Of a stretch of 64,000 nt of DNA, positions 11,667-22,639 are shown in pieces. The notes under the pieces were generated by a model. That model had not been told where the DNA came from. It saw nothing but the letters and a program-made list of their open reading frames with translations, and ran no database searches. How positions within the stretch are numbered: position 1 is the stretch's first letter; the number at the start of each line of letters is the position of its first letter. The position numbers and the translations under genes are program-made. The DNA comes from Cornus controversa (taxonomy: Eukaryota > Streptophyta > Magnoliopsida > Cornales > Cornaceae): positions 84,223,033 to 84,287,032 of the forward strand of contig CM048845.1 in assembly GCA_026545225.1 (NCBI GenBank), given 5' to 3'.

Positions 11667-14600
11667 TTATTTGGACTTCTTTTGTTGATCAGAAACCCTA
11701 GATCCCATTATATTGCAAACAGGTTGATCCTCTCGTTTAATAAGCTTCAAAGCTGGATGAACTTTGAGGTCTCCCATTACTAACTTTTGACCCACATCCA
11801 ATTCACTTAGATCCACTTCAATATAGGGAGGGATGACATCTGCAGGGCAAAGGTACTTCACAGTCCTCTTCATGATGTTTAAATAAGCTCCTGCAAAGTT
11901 TTACAAGTAGTAACAATTAGTACTCCATAGATTTTTTATTGATATTTAGCTACCATAAGAGGAAAACAAAAAAAAAACATAAAATTCACAGCATTGTTTA
12001 TCATATAACAACAGTGTGGTGGTTGTACATTTAAGACACTGTCGTTGGAGCAAATGACCATCACCAAGTCCCACACTTCAGGTACATTCTGTGGAAGATA
12101 AAAGGGTGTGTCAAACTTTAATATTTACTGCGAGCTGGCTTGGCGATGCAGGCTGGGATTCACAAGGTCTGAAGTTTGGACAGAATCTGACAGGCTAGGC
12201 AATTTATTGTTCAATTTCCTAGATGGATTGAATCAATTGATGCTTTCCCAAGGCAATGGCTTTTGACAGCTTCTAAAGGCAAAATTTTGAATTGTATTAT
12301 CAGGATTAAATGGTGTTCCAGAAGCAATTGGCGAGTTTAAGGCACCATAAATTTAACTGATTAAATAGTAAATAATTATACGAGAATCACCCGTCTAATC
12401 TAAGATTGAGCTGCTTCAAAAATGTAGAGAATTCTAACTCAGATGCAGGCATCTAGAAGCAGGCTTATTAGGTCAAGAGTGATATAAACCAAATAGAAAA
12501 CACAAGGCATGATTATTTTTTATTGTTTTCACCCTCATAATAACATAATTTCATCATTTCACAATTCAATTTAGTTTCAAAAATATTTTTCCCATTCTCA
12601 TTGTGATCAACATGCACAAAGTTGGATATCCACCACTTTCTGTGTCTGCCAAACGTTTTGGTCTTTACTGTCTTAACTTCTGCAAAGTTATTCCACTGTA
12701 AGTTTCTGAAAAGTGAAAGCTCAAGTTGAGACCCTGTCTATTTACCCAGTCAGCCATGGCCATAGTTGCATGCTGACTGCATCTGATTAACTAATGGTCT
12801 CCATACACGATGATGAAAGTATAATTCCAAATCCAATCCAAGGTCCTAATTAACCCAAACAAAAAAAAAATACATATATATTTATACCCAGTGTCTTTAA
12901 TAATCTTCCAAAAGAATAATTGAAAAATCAGTACACCATATAAGATCTGCAATATTCCGAAATCCTCCCAAAGGTTGTTATTATACATTTCTTTCAAAAT
13001 GAACATTTTAGAAGAGAGTTCAGAATTAACAAAACACGACATCAAAGTCAAAGTAGCTGGGTTGTGCTTGCCAAAATGAATAGTTAAAAGAACCAAAGGG
13101 CACTAAATTTAGTTGTCAGGGATGATTGCCTACAAGGTTCTCAGTAAGGCACCTGAAATATTTGCTATAAACCTAACACTAACAGATTAGTTCTGCTTTC
13201 TTGAAAAATTAGGGTGGAATATAGTTAAGTGGAAGGTGATGGTCATTTATGTTAAACTAGCTTTGGAAAAGCAAAGCAGATAAATTGTTTAAGAGAGTAA
13301 TTCAACAATCATCAGCCTACATAAATTTAAATTTAATATCTAGGATAGTGACCTAATCTGTGCTTATCCAACTATCCAAGTAAGATTAGAAATGATCGTC
13401 TTTTTCTTATAGACTCTATAAAGGAAGAATTACTAAAACCAACTCTATGCCTAGAACTTTTTAAAGCACAGTTTCATTCTTAAAAGAGTGACACATATGG
13501 CAAGAAGCTCAATTAAGAGTTTGTGTCTGTTTCCAAGAACTACAAATGCAGATCAAACAGAATTTCTAACTGAGTGGCATGAAAAATTCTATGAAATCAA
13601 AGAGGTAATTTTGCTGCATATCATTTGAATGATCGTTTATGTCAACCACAGTTGTTAAAGGCTCAAGGCGCACTAAGGCGCTAAGGCTTCCTGGAGCCTG
13701 AGGCGTGGCCTGACTGAAGTGAGGCGTAAGTTGAATTTTTTAAAAAAAATATAACATTTGTAGTGAGTGAGTGAAACAATGTAAAACAACTACAATTGAG
13801 AGCAAATAAAAAGCATATTCATGGCAATTAACAACAAATGACACAGAAAAACAGATTCTGGAGTGAGCGAAACAGGTTCTGCAAGTTGCGCCTCGCGCCT
13901 CAGTGCTTGAGGCGCGCACCTCTTTCAAAGCGCCTTGCCTGGGCATACCCTAGGTGCAGAGGCTGCGCCTCGCGCGCCTTTGACAACTATGATGTCAACT
14001 TACTAATCAAGGTTATGGTATGTATGACTTATAAATAACAGAATATCATAAACAATGAAATTATTTTCAATATATAAATTCCCAAATCATTTAGAGTCTA
14101 TAAAGATAAGATGCAGCACAAGCCTCAGATTCTGAGTAGCAAAAGAATAAAAAATAAAAATAAAAATAAAAAAATGAAAGAAAAGAAAAGAAAAAACACA
14201 CCAAAACTTTAGCAATGAAAAGGTATAAGAAGAGAAGTTTCATTTTTGCCATACCTTTTTTTAACCCAGGGCACACATCATCTCCTATGAATACAAGAGG
14301 AACATCAACCTTTAACAAGGCATGCGATGGAGCCCTTATAAAGGTAACATTAAGTACGGCATCTGTACCGGCATGCAGATGAAGCTGACACAATTGGAAA
14401 GATAAAATCAGAATGTGGCACACCATGGAAGAATTCAGATGATGAGACTACTTAACAACTATAAAACATTTCTTAGTACTAAAGGAAAAAATATGAGATA
14501 ATTATATTTATATATATACTGTATATTTTATTTTATTGGAAAAGTAATTTACATGCACCTATGTCCCAGTGAGGACTAAATCCTGGACTTCCACCTTTTG

Positions 14601-16559
14601 GGGAGGAAGATACGCCACTAAACAACTGATGGAAAACAATATTTAAACTTCGATTTCTCAAAGCTTCAGAAGCTCATGACATATATTTATTTTAAATCCA
14701 AGTTAACTTCTCATACACTCCATTTCAAGAATAGTGTATGCCTGCCAAATAAAGTTTTCACACCCACATGATTCTGATTGTCTGATTGAAATTCAAAAGG
14801 AATACTCGAAAGATAAATTTTAAACCATAAGCTTCAATATGCCTAGCTTCTGCAAACAGATTGTTGTATCACAAATGCAGACCACAGTGCTTAAATTTCA
14901 TCTAATTGAGAAAGCATTTTCACATGATCAGGGCAACATTCAGAATCACAAATGAAAATGATCACATGTGACATGTAATCAGATAGTGTACAACAAAATT
15001 CTAGTAACAATTTTAGAAATTGCAAGCCTTGAACTGTGAAGCCTGTAATTCATCAGCATACTTGTTATGTGGTAATTGTTTGAGAATCTTAATCTTCATT
15101 AACAAACAAATATATCAACATTATTAAAGTTCCCGGATGATGGAATGCATCAGATTATGCCCCTTTTCTGTCAGTTAGAATGGTAAAACAACATATCATC
15201 ACTGTCAATTACAAGCATAACATAATATTTTTTTCCCCAACACACAACATATCATCACACTATAAGACCAACGCTACAACTGGAAATTTGTGGTCACTCT
15301 GACTTTCCAACTTATGGAAGCTGTGCTCTGCTCTTCAGAATTCCTTCAACCTCACAACAGCGGCAATACAGTTGAAGTCTTGAAGTTACCCTCCGCACAG
15401 CTCATTTCTTCCATAACCCAGCAGCATGCAAGCTCACTCTAAAACCAAATGTTACAAGCCTAAACCAATGATCTAGTATGCCAATAGCTCAAAGCTGATA
15501 GAACCATATCAAATTGAGCAGGTTTAACCATTTGGAGACATGTATATAACAACTCATGATCCTCAACTGTTCAGTGTAGAAACTGATAATAATCTTAAAA
15601 GACTTTCAAAATTCTTAAGGCATTTCTAAGTTAGCTCTATGTTTTAGGTGTAGAAACTGATTATGACTAAAATGTTATGTTTTGAACTAATTTTCCGCCA
15701 ATTCCAATTCCAAACACCTGATTCCATGCTTTCAAAAGCAACATAAAGAATGTCAAAATTATTAACACATTTCTAAGTTATTAACTCCTTTCTTTAAAAA
15801 AGAAAAAAGAAAATCAACAATGAATTACAAATTTTATGGGTCTTCCTTCAACATTTCTAACAAGAAACACTAACCTAGCCTTATCAGATAAAAGAACTAC
15901 TCATCAAAAAGTCACAACCGTAGAGATATTATTGTATATCACATGAGAATCACAATAGTTTATGAAGTTGTTATCTATTACAAACCAAAAAGAAAAAAAA
16001 ATACAATTATATACAAACACATGTATATATAATATATATAGGAAATTGTTTAAAGCACTTTTTCTTGCATTTTCCAATTGGCATCACAATCTTAGAGAGA
16101 GAAAATATCACAAACCAAGTCTTCAAAGAAAAACAAAAAGCATACCTTTCGCGGCAAGACCCGAACCTTCTCGATGACATTATCAGACTCGAAATCGGAC
16201 CGAACCTCAAGATCAAAGAGTCTGGAGAGGAAGAACGATCGGCCGAGATGGTTCACGAGCTTTCGAATCTGATTGATTTGAACAGAGATGAGGCGCTTAT
16301 TGCCGCCGTGTTCGCCGTCTTCTTGTTCAAAAACGATGCTGGGGACACGGCCGAGCTTTCTCTCCTTGGCGGCGATATTCTTGCCGGAGGTGGCGCGTGG
16401 GATGGCACGGATGATCTCGTCATATTTGGGGTCTGGTTTGGGTAAGCCTTCGAGGTACGCGAGTGGGACTTCGGGGTCTTGGACGAGAGCTGCCGCTGAA
16501 GATTGGGTGAAGTAGCGGAGATGCAGGACTCTGGTGAGTACTGGGCGGCGGCACCACAT
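11667..16559 (-). CDS. bL25-family organellar ribosomal protein
   Basis: A ribosomal protein L25/Ctc-type subunit. In bacteria L25 binds 5S rRNA in the large subunit. Plants encode nuclear copies for organelles. Exons are 16559-16146, 14384-14255 and 11890-11667, with GT-AG borders, giving 255 aa. The N-terminus (MWCRRPVLTRVLHLRYFTQS) is basic, lacks acids and looks like a mitochondrial presequence; a plastid target is not excluded. The first exon carries the L25 N-terminal barrel (PRATSGKNIAAKERKLGRVP onward). The second has the start of the C-terminal domain (AGTDAVLNVTFIRAPSH, VPLVFIGDDVCPGLKKG). The third ends it (CPADVIPPYIEVDLSELDVG) with a basic QQKKSK tail. The ATG at 16559 is the first in frame. 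Both introns are long (1.8 and 2.4 kb) and hold transposon remnants. The length is typical for plant members. Confidence 0.9.
13647..13991. mobile_element. hAT-type MITE, 345 bp
   Basis: The ends are CACAGTTGTTAAAGG on the left and, reverse complemented, CATAGTTGTCAAAGG on the right. They are flanked by a perfect 8-bp duplication ATGTCAAC (13639-13646 and 13992-13999). Short TIRs plus an 8-bp duplication are diagnostic of the hAT superfamily. The interior has subterminal GC-rich AGGCGC/GCGCCT words, a composition quite unlike the AT-rich intron it sits in. It lies inside the second intron of the L25 gene and has no transposase. Confidence 0.82.
14543..14635 (-). mobile_element. tRNA-derived SINE-like copy
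   Basis: Read on the minus strand, TTTAGTGGCGTATC resembles a pol III A box and CCAGGATTTAGTCCTC resembles a degenerate B box about 35 bases later, followed by CACTGGGACATAGGTGCATG. This arrangement is typical of plant tRNA-related SINEs. The copy lies in the first L25 intron (16145-14385), close to the second exon. The borders are approximate because no clear target duplication was found. Confidence 0.42.
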
Positions 16560-16689
16560 TTGGGGTTTGTAGAGAGAGAGCCACTGGAATGGTGGCGACA
16601 CAGATATGAGTGTGTGTGTGAGAGAGAGGGAGAGAGATAGAGAGGAGTTTAGAAGGGTTTACGAGGGGAAGCGGAAATGGGTGCGAGTG

Positions 16690-17580
16690 TGAGACTCGGA
16701 GGACGAGTTTTGGGAATTTCGGAATGTTTGGACGCAGTAAGATACTGTTCCGAATTTGGACGAGTTTGAGAAAGTCACTTGAATTGGTTCCATTTGGATC
16801 GTCAATCAAGTTCAGATTTTTTTTTTCAACTATGGTAGTGCGGATCTGTCGGAGCACCCTATAATTCTCTCCAGTCTCATTTACAGTATAACTTTTCTGA
16901 ATTAATAGTGGATAAATTAATAATCTATTTTAATTAGTAAATTATGTGGGTTTCAAGACAGTAAATTAATAATTTTGTTAAATTTATAAAATAATACATT
17001 TCAAAATTTTTTTTTATTTTATAAATTTCTATAAATCTCACTTATTACATAGATTAATAATTTGATAAGAAAACTATGTTTTTTTGAAATATTGTTTGTA
17101 ATTTTTTTTAAAAAAAATTTAAGTATAATTAGATCTCATTTCTAATTTTTCGTAAAGCACTTAAAAGTTCAAACTAAACATTTTGAGAAAAATAAATAAT
17201 GTTGATAAAATATTTTGTTAAATTAATAAATAATTAATTTATCAATAAATTAATAAAATTTTATATTGTTCTTTTTTGTTTCAAATAATTATCGAAAAAA
17301 ATCTCGGGGGTATTCAAACTTATGCGAGAGTCTTTGCTATTCATTAGATTATACTTTGAAGTCAACATTTGGAACTAAAACGAATAGATGAAACTGGAGC
17401 GAACGGATTTGGAAGATTTTTGAACGTTTGGATACAAATATATATTGTTCCAATCCAGGATGGGATTGGTGGTGGAATTAAAAGTGGAAATGGGATTGTG
17501 ACCCGGAGTGGACGAGCTTGGGGAATTTTGGAACGTTTGGAAATAGGCTTTTACTATTCCAATCCAGGATGGAATGTGCA
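16690..17580. repeat. Three related repeats flanking the L25 promoter
   Basis: A unit resembling TGGAACGTTTGGA, followed about 20 bases later by a TTCCAATCCAGG-like word, occurs near 16710-16770, 17405-17465 and 17510-17575. The latter two form a direct repeat with a period of about 105 bases. Between them (about 16860-17330) the DNA is very AT-rich with no gene. The open frame across 17369-17728 is a product of this repeat rather than a recognisable protein. It may be remains of a MITE inserted beside the L25 transcription start. Confidence 0.4.
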
Positions 17581-19929
17581 GTTGAAAGGGAATAACTATT
17601 TTGGTAATGAAATGACAGAATCGCCCTCAGTTAGAGACGATAATTGTACACATTCGAACTGTAGGGAACCTTGCCCTCGCATATTCGTTGGATTGTTCTG
17701 TTATGCCATCAGACGGCAATGCCCCTAGCCAATATAACAGTTCCCTGAAATTGCTCTTTCTAACAACTTTGAAGCATTTCACAGATGGGCGCTCAAATGA
17801 GGTAATTTTTGTTTTCCCTGATTCCTCTGTTTGATTGCCGAGAATTTGTTGTCTGTACGTCTGTGATAGATATATAAAATTCATATGTTCAGTGTGAGTT
17901 TTGATGTTGTGATCTCATTCTTATTTCTGTAATGAAATTGGTTTTGAACAACTTGGTCCAGTTATTGAAATTTTAACCACGTGATTCACTTATGCGTTAT
18001 AGATAACACATATTATCAGTAGGACATCTGATGCAATTCAATCACTTCCAATCCATTGTAATACAATTGTATATTCCGCTATATATATATATCTACACAC
18101 ACACACACAAATATATATCATTTTGTCATTATACATGAGATTAAAATTTTCAGCCGTCCACAACTTTCATTAGTTTGTGTGTCATCTCTTCTCATTTTTC
18201 TCTTACATAAGAGCACATCAGTTCCATTTACATTTGTGTGTGTCATCTTATCTCAATTTTCTGTTTAAACTTCATATTGAATTAGCTAACCTTTTGGTTC
18301 CTTTTCTGAGACCAAAAAAGTCAGCTCCAGGTTGGAGGCTTAGTGATTTCCAAATATTACTCTTTCTTTTTTTTTTTCCGGGTATGTAAGTAACAAGCAT
18401 AGACCGCTCACTTCCAATTTTGGGAGGAAAGTTCGTACCATCTGGGCAGTGGTTACTTTTATGCAACTTTTCTGTGTAATTAGCCAACATCTAATTATAA
18501 AACATTGTAGAATTAAAAAGATAATCCCAGAAGATATTAGCACGCTATAGCCTTACATATACTATTATTGAAAATTGTACATGTATCTGACCTTCTCCAT
18601 TATCTATAGTGGAGGGCGGGCGGGCCTTGGGTAAGGTTGCTCTAACGTGACATGGAGATTATGGGTTTGAAATAATGAAACAATATCTCGGCTTGTAAGG
18701 TAAAATTGCATACATCTAACTCTTTGGACTAGTCCTTTTTTTTTTTCACTGTTTATAGTGCTTTGTGTCTCGTCTTATCAATACACATTGCCTCTCGGAT
18801 ATGTTTCTTGTTTCAGTTTTAGTTATCATTATGATTCTTAGACTTGTGATGCTGAATTATTAGCTATTTCTGATTTCTCTGAAATTTTGATGTAAATAAA
18901 TCATGCTAAAACTTAATTCACCATTTCCTTCTATAACTATGACTCAGTATTGCAATACCAATCTTATGGCTCTAAGATGTCATGTTTGGAATTCTACAAT
19001 GATTAAGCACAGCTGCACATATATTGATTCATTTCTTTATTATGATTTCAGTGTTGTAGGTGCTAGATTCATATATCCATGACATATCTGATGTTGGTGA
19101 GGCATTGACTCTCGTTTTCTCTTTTCGTTTCTTTTTTCGGTAGTGGAAGTGGTATGAAACACCTCAAGCCAGATATGGAACTTCCATTCATCAATCAATC
19201 TCACTACTGCACAATCCAATTCATCAGTTGGACATCCACCATGGGCTCTGCACAGTTGTTTGAGTTGATGGAATTCAATGAATAACAATTAATTTAATAT
19301 ATTCAAAATGTCTACATTCCCTTCCATTAGGTATTTTCTTGTTATTTGATCTTACCAACTTTTCAGATTCGTGCGCGGATTCTTCTCCCAACTAATGAAG
19401 AGATCTTGGTGGAATTTTTCCCATATTTAATTGAGCACAACTTTGCAAGGAAATAGTTCATTTCTACGGTAATACTTTGTCTTTGGACTTAAAATTATTT
19501 TCATAAAACTTTTTTTTTTTTGTGTCTTCACCTTCACAAAGTCATTCTGTTTCTTGTTTCTTCCTTTTCCTAGCCAGAAAGATACATGATCCAATGATCT
19601 CTTATTGATCATATAGCAGCACTGCAAGATCTTCCAAGTTATCTATTCAGGTTTAATCTCCTCATGCATGCAGTTCCTTTTCCACTTTTTAGTGCCATCA
19701 ACTTATCTCCAAATTGCTATTCAAACTTAATTCTAAATTAGCCAATCTATTAAGTCCTTTTGTTTGAAGACCACAAAGGCAGCCTGCAAAGTTGGAATCT
19801 TATTTATTTTTCCTATGTTCATGCTTACGTTTATCTACACTCTTCTTCTGTACAATTAACCAACACCCATTATGGAACATTGTGGTATAAAATATCCCGC
19901 GAAAGTCCTAAGTTAAATAAAACTGACAC
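17581..19929. other. Unassigned stretch, possible non-coding transcript
   Basis: No protein gene could be supported. On the plus strand there are isolated splice-like pieces, for example an ATG with a following donor at about 17785-17802 and acceptor-like CAG sites near 19050 and 19366. Assembled frames stop after a few codons and match no family I know. A frame at 19367-19457 (IRARILLPTNEEILVEFF) looks coding-like but is isolated. A SINE copy (18600-18735) lies inside. The region could be a divergent non-coding transcript from the L25 promoter or a decayed gene. Confidence 0.3.
18600..18735 (+). mobile_element. Au-like SINE copy
   Basis: The order GGGTAAGGTTGCTCTAACGT (A-box region), ATTATGGGTTTGAAAT (degenerate B box) and AAGGTAAAATTGCATACATC, ending near CTCTTTGGACTAG and a T-rich tail, follows the layout of the plant Au SINE family as I remember it. 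Several CpG sites are decayed, so the copy is old. The precise ends are uncertain. Confidence 0.55.
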
Positions 19930-20078
19930 TTTACACTAAAATACTGAACCTTCAAATCCGTATTTGAACGAATTTTTATTCATCATTTTTAATCTTTCTT
20001 AAAAAAGATTGCATTGATCGACTTGACCTCCTTAACCTCGACGAATGAATATGAATAGGCTATTATGAGTTCGAGCAA

Positions 20079-20157
20079 GCCGCTATGGTAAAATGGGTAG
20101 ACACTATGCTTTTAGGAACAGTGCTAGAGCATCTTGGTTCGAGTCCGAGTGGCGGCA
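20079..20157 (+). pseudogene. trnL-UAG: Decayed plastid trnL-UAG
   Basis: The copy begins GCCGCTATGG and ends GAGTGGCGGCA, which pair as an acceptor stem. It contains CTTTTAGGA, in which the TAG anticodon is still visible, and GGTTCGAGTCC as the T-arm. Compared with the plastid consensus I remember, the D-arm reads TGGTAAAATGGG rather than TGGTGAAATTGG. The anticodon stem is mismatched and one base short on its 3' side, so it is unlikely to work. It forms part of the surrounding plastid insertion. Confidence 0.8.
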
Positions 20158-20243
20158 TGCCATCTTCTAAAAAAGATACAATAAATCCTATAATGAACTC
20201 AATTCCGTAATTGAGAGATTCCTCTTTTTTTAAGATTTTTTTA

Positions 20244-20284
20244 ATGATATTTTCAACTTTAGAGCATATATTAACTCATATCTC
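20244..20284 (+). pseudogene. ccsA: 5' fragment of plastid ccsA
   Basis: The first 13-14 codons (MIFSTLEHILTHIS) match the start of the plastid cytochrome c haem-attachment protein CcsA. The match then breaks off at the junction of the plastid insertion. It lies 86 bp downstream of the trnL copy in the same orientation, as in plastid genomes. Confidence 0.75.
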
Positions 20285-20689
20285 CACAATGCAGTCCCAT
20301 AGTGACAAGTACTATACATGTATTGACCTTCTACACTGGCATATCACAATTCTGAGAAGTTATGGGGATTTAAATAATGTATTATATGCATGTTACTGCC
20401 CCCTCTTTACATTGCCTAAAATCTACCATCCTTTTTTGTTGATGAATGCTTTCACTCCATTGTGGGGCATCTAAAGTATGTCTAGGAAGAATCTGAGGGT
20501 TAGATCATCTACTGTTACTTTGAATTTTAATGCTTTATTGGTAACTTTGTTTTTCAATTTTATCATTAGCTTATTGTCTTCACTTTCCCTTTTTGTTGGT
20601 TCTAGTTTAGAAGAACTTGTAAAGATCACGTTCCCTATCCGGACCCACTCTAGAATTACGTCCACTTTGGCTGTCTAGAAGAAGGCAGA

Positions 20690-20844
20690 ATTTTTGGTGA
20701 CCGCACAACGTTCATGGTTTCGTAACAAGAGGAGAAAATTGAGTCATACTTCCATTTTCACTGGGGATTGGATTGGATTGTCTCCGATTAGAATTAAGGT
20801 GTGGTACCCATATATATATATATATATATTAAGGTCTCAATCAA

Positions 20845-20878
<34 letters not shown>

Positions 20879-21336
20879 ATCTATCTTTGATTGAGACCTT
20901 AATGCGACTAGACATCTTTATCTCTATCAATTTGGTTAGAGACCTTGCTAGAAGAAGAAGGCACAATCTTTGGTGACTGCACGACGTTCATGGTGTCGTA
21001 ACAAGAGGAGAAAATTGAGTCATACTTTAACATTTTCACTGGGGATTGGATTGGATTGTCTCCAATTAGAATTAAGGTGTGGTACCCATATATATATATC
21101 CAATCCAATCCCCAGTGAAAATGTTAAAGTATGACTCAATTTTCTCCTCTTGTTACGACACCATGAAGGTCGTGCAGTCACCAAAGATTGTGCCTTCTTC
21201 TTCTAGCAAGGTCTCAAACCAAATTGATGGAGATAAAGGTGTGGTACCCATATGGGTACCACACCTTTATCTCCATCAATTTGGTTATGGGTACCACACC
21301 TTTATCTCCATCAATTTGGTTAGAGACCTTGCTAGC
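20690..21336. repeat. Nested palindrome cluster
   Basis: Three inverted repeats lie side by side. First, 20828-20903 folds on ATTAAGGTCTCAATCAAAGA around a (TA)n centre. Second, arms 20916-21056 and 21098-21238 are about 141 bp each, near-identical, around a 41-bp loop. Third, a perfect palindrome centred near 21250 joins TAAAGGTGTGGTACCCATA to its complement. The word GGTGTGGTACCCAT or its complement occurs five times. The 141-bp arm is itself a diverged copy of 20690-20790. Read outward from each centre, the arms encode a coding-looking stretch (SPVKMLKYDSIFSSCYDTM, then VVQSPKIVPSSSSKVSNQI) that stays open in both copies. I do not recognise the protein. The structure resembles a foldback element or a hairpin-RNA locus built from a gene fragment. 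Confidence 0.7.
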
Positions 21337-21518
21337 TTTTCAAACGCAAAATGATTATTATGCTGCATGGCTTCTTAGTTTTCCATTATTCTTCTTATAA
21401 ATTGTGAGTTTAAAGCCAGTGGAACAATGGTAGAACCTTTTTGTGTATGCGCACTTTTGTGAACTGCAATTTTTAAACTAGGATGCATTAGTAACCAGTA
21501 GTAAGACGAAATTATTAC

Positions 21519-21650
21519 ATGGTTCGGGAACATGGATCATGTGGTCTCGATTAATCACAAGCTGTCACGCATTCACAAGGTTGAATAAAAGCTAACACGT
21601 TTAATTTTGTGGCAGGTTGTGATTGGAGGGGTCACATGGTCCCGAACCAT
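21519..21650. mobile_element. Short hairpin MITE-like element
   Basis: The left end ATGGTTCGGGAACATG is inverted at the right end (reverse complement ATGGTTCGGGACCATGTGAC), and the similarity continues inward to AATCACAA. At 132 bp it can fold into one hairpin. The flanks contain AT-rich words resembling each other (AAATTATTA and GAATAATTG) but no exact target duplication, so the superfamily is open. Confidence 0.5.
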
Positions 21651-21807
21651 AGAATAATTGAAAAAATTCCTATGAACATAATACTGGGATGGTCTGAGTT
21701 GTTTGACTAGGTATCTTTGATATACTATATATTGCAGAGTAATAATGCATGATTCAAGTAGCCAATCCCCTATCGATTTCATTTTGAAGATGTCGATTCG
21801 GTGCTAT

Positions 21808-22169
21808 TGATGAATCACAAATCCACCATTGGACTAGTCAAATGCTAACATGTAAAGAGACAAACAAAGAGTAATCGAAAGAGCACCGGATGGTGCCGGC
21901 CGACTACGCTCCGACGATCAAGTCAGAAATCAGAGAAGCTTTCAAAGCTGTAAAGGAAATCAGAAGGTATTAATTACGTACTTAGTATGTGGACCGTTTC
22001 TGTATTTATAGCGGTCAATTGAGAACATGTCCCAATGGGAGATTGATTCTTTAACTCCCCAGACTTATCTAGGAGAGAGAAGTCTCGTCAAAGTATGTTT
22101 TTCGTCCACGTCACGTAGTCCATACCCTTCATGTTATACGTGTCATTATAGGAGTTAAATACTCCATCA
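21808..22169 (-). repeat. LTR of the Ty3 element (3' in element orientation)
   Basis: A 362-bp terminal repeat starting TGATGAATCAC and ending ACTCCATCA, paired with the copy at 30846-31207. The inner border is preceded, in element orientation, by a short purine-rich ACATGGGGCAT that may be the polypurine tract. Confidence 0.93.
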
Positions 22170-22639
22170 GATGCCCCATGTTTATGAGGGTAGCTCGCGG
22201 TCCTTATAAACAACATTGCTGACTTTCTCGGCCATAAAAGTGAATCTGGGCTTAGGTCATTGGGTCTTTATTATAGCCCACGGTCCTCAAAAATTAATTA
22301 TATATATATATATATATATATAATTTTTACTCTTTTTTTTTACGGGACCCACCCCTAGGGCCACCCTTGGGCGCCCTGGGCAGCCCTTGGGGCTATCATT
22401 GGGGGATGTCTTTGGGAGCCTTGAGGGGCCTTTGGTCTCCCTTGGGAGTAGCCATGCTCATGGTGGAGTGTTTAGTCGCGGAAGGGGCCTTCAAATTTTT
22501 GATCGTTGGCATCTTCGAACCTTTGTTATTCGAACGTTGGAGGCTTTGAACCGTTGTTTTTCTAACGTTGATGCTCCTTTTTGACGCCTATAAAAGCCCT
22601 TTTGGTTCTTCATTCACTCATACCAAACAATCAAGCAAT

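Larger units (their letters stand above)
19930..20284 (+). other. Nuclear plastid DNA insertion (rpl32-trnL-ccsA part)
   Basis: This stretch follows the plastid order: an AT-rich spacer, trnL-UAG (20079-20157), an 86-bp spacer containing AAAAAAGATACAATAAATCC, then the first codons of ccsA (20244-20284, reading MIFSTLEHILTHIS). Homology stops abruptly at about 20284 and the sequence becomes unrelated. The left limit is less certain. The order and spacing match the small single-copy region of angiosperm plastids. The point differences in the tRNA show that it is a decayed nuclear copy and not plastid contamination. Confidence 0.82.

Noticed and set aside
13740-14038. Open frames on both strands at the GC-rich block
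   Set aside because: They lie within and around the hAT MITE and follow its repeat composition.
16420-16857. Long minus-strand frame overlapping the first L25 exon
   Set aside because: It is an alternate frame of the L25 exon and leader, with proline/serine-rich sequence from low complexity and no family match.
17369-17728. 119-codon plus-strand frame
   Set aside because: It runs through the direct repeat near the L25 promoter and shows no protein-like pattern.
20079-20157. Working nuclear tRNA-Leu gene
   Set aside because: The sequence matches the plastid trnL-UAG with stem-breaking differences and sits in a larger plastid-derived stretch, so it is a decayed copy.
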